Assembly: GCA_003557805.1 (NCBI GenBank)
Contig: PWNY01000149.1
Location: 1-7,150 of the forward strand
DNA: 7,150 nucleotides
Source: Bacteroidales bacterium
Lineage (GTDB): Bacteria; Bacteroidota; Bacteroidia; Bacteroidales; UBA7960
Direction of reading: 5' to 3'
The notes under the pieces were generated by a model. The model saw only the letters and a list, made by a program, of their open reading frames with translations. It had not been told where the DNA came from and did not search any database. This document shows positions 5,075-7,150 of the stretch, piece after piece. The translations under genes were made by a program, and so were the position numbers. Every line of letters begins with the position of its first letter. The first letter of the stretch is position 1.

Positions 5075-7150
5075 GTGTCATTATTTTTTACGCTACATGT
5101 AAGGAGGGTTATTCAGTATAACTTATGGGGTTTCCTGTGTTTACTGTTAATAACCCAGGCGCTAACAGCGCCCTTTTCCCTCCGTGCCGGGACTCCTGCC
5201 CACGCGTCAGGACTTTTTTTGCCAGACGGGAGTTATTCTCATGTAATACCGGCAGAACTACCAGAACCAGAATATTTCCACCTTATTTCAGATGACTGCG
5301 ATCTCAGCGTAGTGATCGAATACAGGCATATTAGCACACCTGGAATAAATGACGGCAGAATTACATTCAGAAACCCTTCAGGCGGCTCGGGAAGTTACGA
5401 GTATGCAATACGCAGAACCATAAATGGTGCAACTTTTGAAACCGGTATACCTTCGGCCGGTGATGACTACATCTATAATTTCACAGGGCTCGCACCGGGA
5501 GAATATGAGATTATAATTAGGGACCGGATAGAAAATTGTGAAACCAGTCTTGGCCCGATCCTGCTTGAAGACCCCACAGGCCTGGATGCAGCAGTTACAA
5601 GTGAAAATGTGAGCTGCCACGGGGCAGGTGACGGAACGATCACCGTAAGTAACCCATCCGGGGGGAGCGGAAACTGGGAGGTGTCAATAAACGGGACGGA
5701 CTGGATTGGACTTACTGATTCACACACATTTACCGGTCTTTCACCCGGAACCTACACGGTACTCATAAGGGATACCGAAAATCCTGAACATGAGGAAGAA
5801 CTTGATCAGGTGGTTCTTTCAGAACCTGAACAACTAAGCGCAACGGTTGAGAGCACAAATATCAGCTGTATTGGATCGGATGATGGCACGATTGAAATAA
5901 GCTTCCCCGAAGGAGGCACCGGAGGTTATGGATACAGCATTACTGGAGGCACATCCTGGGAAGCTGAGGGATCATTTACGGGATTGACCGAAGGGACATA
6001 CGAGGTTATGATCCGAGATGCCAACCAGACAGATTGCATAGTTACACTGGAACCCGGGTTAGTGATATCTGTCACCGAGGATAATGAAGACCCGGTAGTA
6101 ACATGCCCTGAGAACCAGACCTTCAATACTGATCCTGGTCAGTGCACATATACAAACACCAGTACAGACCTGGATGCAACGGCTACAGACAACTGTGAGG
6201 TTGCCACTGTTGAATATGTTCTGTCAGGTGCAACAGAAGGCAGCGGAACAACGCTTGACGGGATGGAGTTCAATACCGGGGAAACCACCGTTACCTGGAC
6301 GGCCACGGATACCAGCGATAATACTGACGTATGCAGTTTTATCGTAACAGTCATTGATAACCAGGTCCCGGAAATTGATTGTACAGGAGATCAGCAGTTC
6401 TCCACAGACCCTGACCTATGCACATATACACATATTGACGATAGCCTTAACCCTTCAGCAACGGATAACTGTGAGGTTGCATCGGTTGAATATTCACTCT
6501 CGGGAGCGACAACAGGGACAGGAACTACTCTTAACGGGGCAACATTCAATATTGGTGAAACAAATGTTACCTGGACAGTCACGGATACTAGCGGCAATAC
6601 TGCTAATTGCAGTTTTACGGTAAATGTTGTGGATAATCAAAATCCGGAGATTACATGCCTGGGAAACCAGACTTTTAACACCGATCCAGGCCAGTGTTCA
6701 TATACTCATACCGGAACCGTTCTGGATGCAACGGCAACGGATAACTGCGGGGTGGAATCCATTGAGTACTCCCTTACGGGAGCCACTGAAGATTTCGGAA
6801 CTTCTCTTAATAATGTTGTTTTCAATACAGGGGAGACGACCGTTACCTGGACTGCGGCCGATAATAGTGGCAACACTGCCACATGCAGTTTTATTGTTAC
6901 AGTAGAAGATAACGAGGATCCAGATATTACCTTCTGTCCGGAAAACCAGGAATTCTTCACAGACCCTGATCAGTGCACATATACCCATAGCGGTACGGAC
7001 CTGGATGCCACGGCAACAGACAACTGTGAAGTTGCCTCAGTGGAATTTGTTCTGTCAGGGGCAACAACAGGCAGCGGAACAACACTTGACGGTGTTGAGT
7101 TCAATGACGGAGAAACCACCGTTACCTGGACGGCGACTGATAGCAGCGGC
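5075..7150 (+). CDS. Giant SprB-repeat / HYR-repeat surface protein, 3' partial
   Basis: The reading frame stays open from 5075 to the right edge (692 codons), with no stop and nothing marking the end. The frame opens after a TAA at 4985-4987. I chose GTG at 5075 because it places Arg10-Arg11 before a hydrophobic core (Leu17 to about Ala29), giving a signal peptide that could be cut after Ala32, or after Ala44 (Ala-His-Ala then Ser). No in-frame ATG precedes the mature region. Next come three SprB-like modules (residues about 75-335) and four HYR-like modules (336 to the end, the last incomplete). The HYR part has four cysteines per 92 residues. The protein is probably a surface adhesin exported through the type IX system like SprB, but its C-terminal sorting domain, if present, is outside the window. 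It follows the PorP/SprF-like gene on the same strand after 366 bases, so it may have its own promoter. Confidence 0.92.
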   Translation, partial: MSLFFTLHVRRVIQYNLWGFLCLLLITQALTAPFSLRAGTPAHASGLFLPDGSYSHVIPAELPEPEYFHLISDDCDLSVVIEYRHISTPGINDGRITFRNPSGGSGSYEYAIRRTINGATFETGIPSAGDDYIYNFTGLAPGEYEIIIRDRIENCETSLGPILLEDPTGLDAAVTSENVSCHGAGDGTITVSNPSGGSGNWEVSINGTDWIGLTDSHTFTGLSPGTYTVLIRDTENPEHEEELDQVVLSEPEQLSATVESTNISCIGSDDGTIEISFPEGGTGGYGYSITGGTSWEAEGSFTGLTEGTYEVMIRDANQTDCIVTLEPGLVISVTEDNEDPVVTCPENQTFNTDPGQCTYTNTSTDLDATATDNCEVATVEYVLSGATEGSGTTLDGMEFNTGETTVTWTATDTSDNTDVCSFIVTVIDNQVPEIDCTGDQQFSTDPDLCTYTHIDDSLNPSATDNCEVASVEYSLSGATTGTGTTLNGATFNIGETNVTWTVTDTSGNTANCSFTVNVVDNQNPEITCLGNQTFNTDPGQCSYTHTGTVLDATATDNCGVESIEYSLTGATEDFGTSLNNVVFNTGETTVTWTAADNSGNTATCSFIVTVEDNEDPDITFCPENQEFFTDPDQCTYTHSGTDLDATATDNCEVASVEFVLSGATTGSGTTLDGVEFNDGETTVTWTATDSSG
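5297..6079 (+). repeat. Three SprB-like repeat modules
   Basis: Modules span 5297-5575 (93 residues), 5576-5827 (84) and 5828-6079 (84). They share Asp-Gly-(Arg/Thr)-Ile-(Thr/Glu), a Gly-Gly-(Ser/Thr)-Gly turn, Phe-Thr-Gly-Leu, then Gly-(Glu/Thr)-Tyr-(Glu/Thr)-(Ile/Val) and an Ile-Arg-Asp strand. This is the layout of the SprB repeat described from the Flavobacterium johnsoniae gliding adhesin. Cysteine content varies: module 1 has Cys75 and Cys155, module 2 only Cys181, and module 3 Cys265 and Cys321. Module 2 has Glu-His-Glu-Glu-Glu where the others have their second Cys, so Cys181 may be unpaired. Confidence 0.85.
6080..7150 (+). repeat. Four tandem HYR-like modules on an exact 276-base period
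   Basis: Units begin with Asp-Asn at 6080, 6356, 6632 and 6908, exactly 276 bases (92 residues) apart; the fourth is cut by the window edge. Each has four cysteines in fixed places: the start strand (Cys-Pro-Glu-Asn or variant), Asp-Pro-x-(Gln/Leu)-Cys-(Thr/Ser)-Tyr-Thr, Ala-Thr-Asp-Asn-Cys, and Cys-Ser-Phe near the end. Gly-Glu-Thr-x-Val-Thr-Trp-Thr and Asn-Thr precede the last Cys. The fourth unit shows three, because the last lies beyond the edge, and it has one extra Phe before its first Cys. The pattern fits the HYR family, an Ig-like fold common in bacterial surface proteins. More units probably follow outside. Confidence 0.9.

Noticed and set aside
5125..5292. Separate small gene from the ATG at 5125
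   Set aside because: That frame stops after about 55 codons at a TGA near 5291 and overlaps the signal peptide and N-terminus of the giant gene; the product is not recognisable.
6354..6905. Two consecutive plus-strand open frames (6354-6623 and 6624-6905) and minus-strand frames at 6139-6988
   Set aside because: They follow the 276-base repeat, whose length is a multiple of three, so an alternative frame stays open in each unit. The HYR frame explains the region.
6080..7150. CRISPR-like or mobile-element repeat array
   Set aside because: The 276-base units are divergent, continuously coding and preserve cysteine positions, so they are protein-domain repeats.

Overview
The window looks like a cell-surface/secretion locus from a member of the phylum Bacteroidota (inference). 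The main reasons are a type IX secretion system (T9SS) type-B C-terminal sorting domain, a PorP/SprF-family outer-membrane protein next to it, and SprB-like repeats. GTG starts, little use of Shine-Dalgarno sites, and frequent AGG (Arg) and ATA (Ile) codons fit but prove nothing. No tRNA, rRNA, CRISPR array, insertion sequence or phage gene is visible. All three genes lie on the + strand, and the first and last run off the window.

Region 1 (2-3739) is the 3' part of a very large secreted protein, 1245 residues of which are visible. In order it has three DUF11/DUF7507-type beta-sandwich modules, one divergent cadherin/Ig-like module with the only two cysteines, six longer DUF11 modules that each begin Ala-Asp-Leu/Ile, and a CHU_C (gliding-motility-associated, T9SS type B) sorting domain. 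Region 2 (3764-4708) starts 24 bases later and encodes a complete PorP/SprF-like protein of 314 residues, probably in the same operon. Region 3 (4709-5074) is an AT-rich gap of 366 bases with two inverted repeats sharing TTGYAA half-sites and a poor candidate promoter. Region 4 (5075-7150, open at the 3' edge) is the N-terminal 692 residues of a second giant surface protein: a signal peptide, three SprB-like modules, then four tandem HYR-like modules on an exact 276-base period.

How they work together (family knowledge plus inference): adhesins with a type-B C-terminal domain are made with a Sec signal peptide, cross the outer membrane through the T9SS, and depend on a neighbouring SprF-like protein, as SprB depends on SprF in Flavobacterium johnsoniae. 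The first gene and its PorP/SprF neighbour fit that pairing. The third gene looks like a second cargo, but its sorting domain, if any, lies outside the window. This is a recognisable kind of locus. I see no evidence of an entirely new system. The points worth following are the repeat histories, the intergenic inverted repeats and the uncertain start of the third gene.
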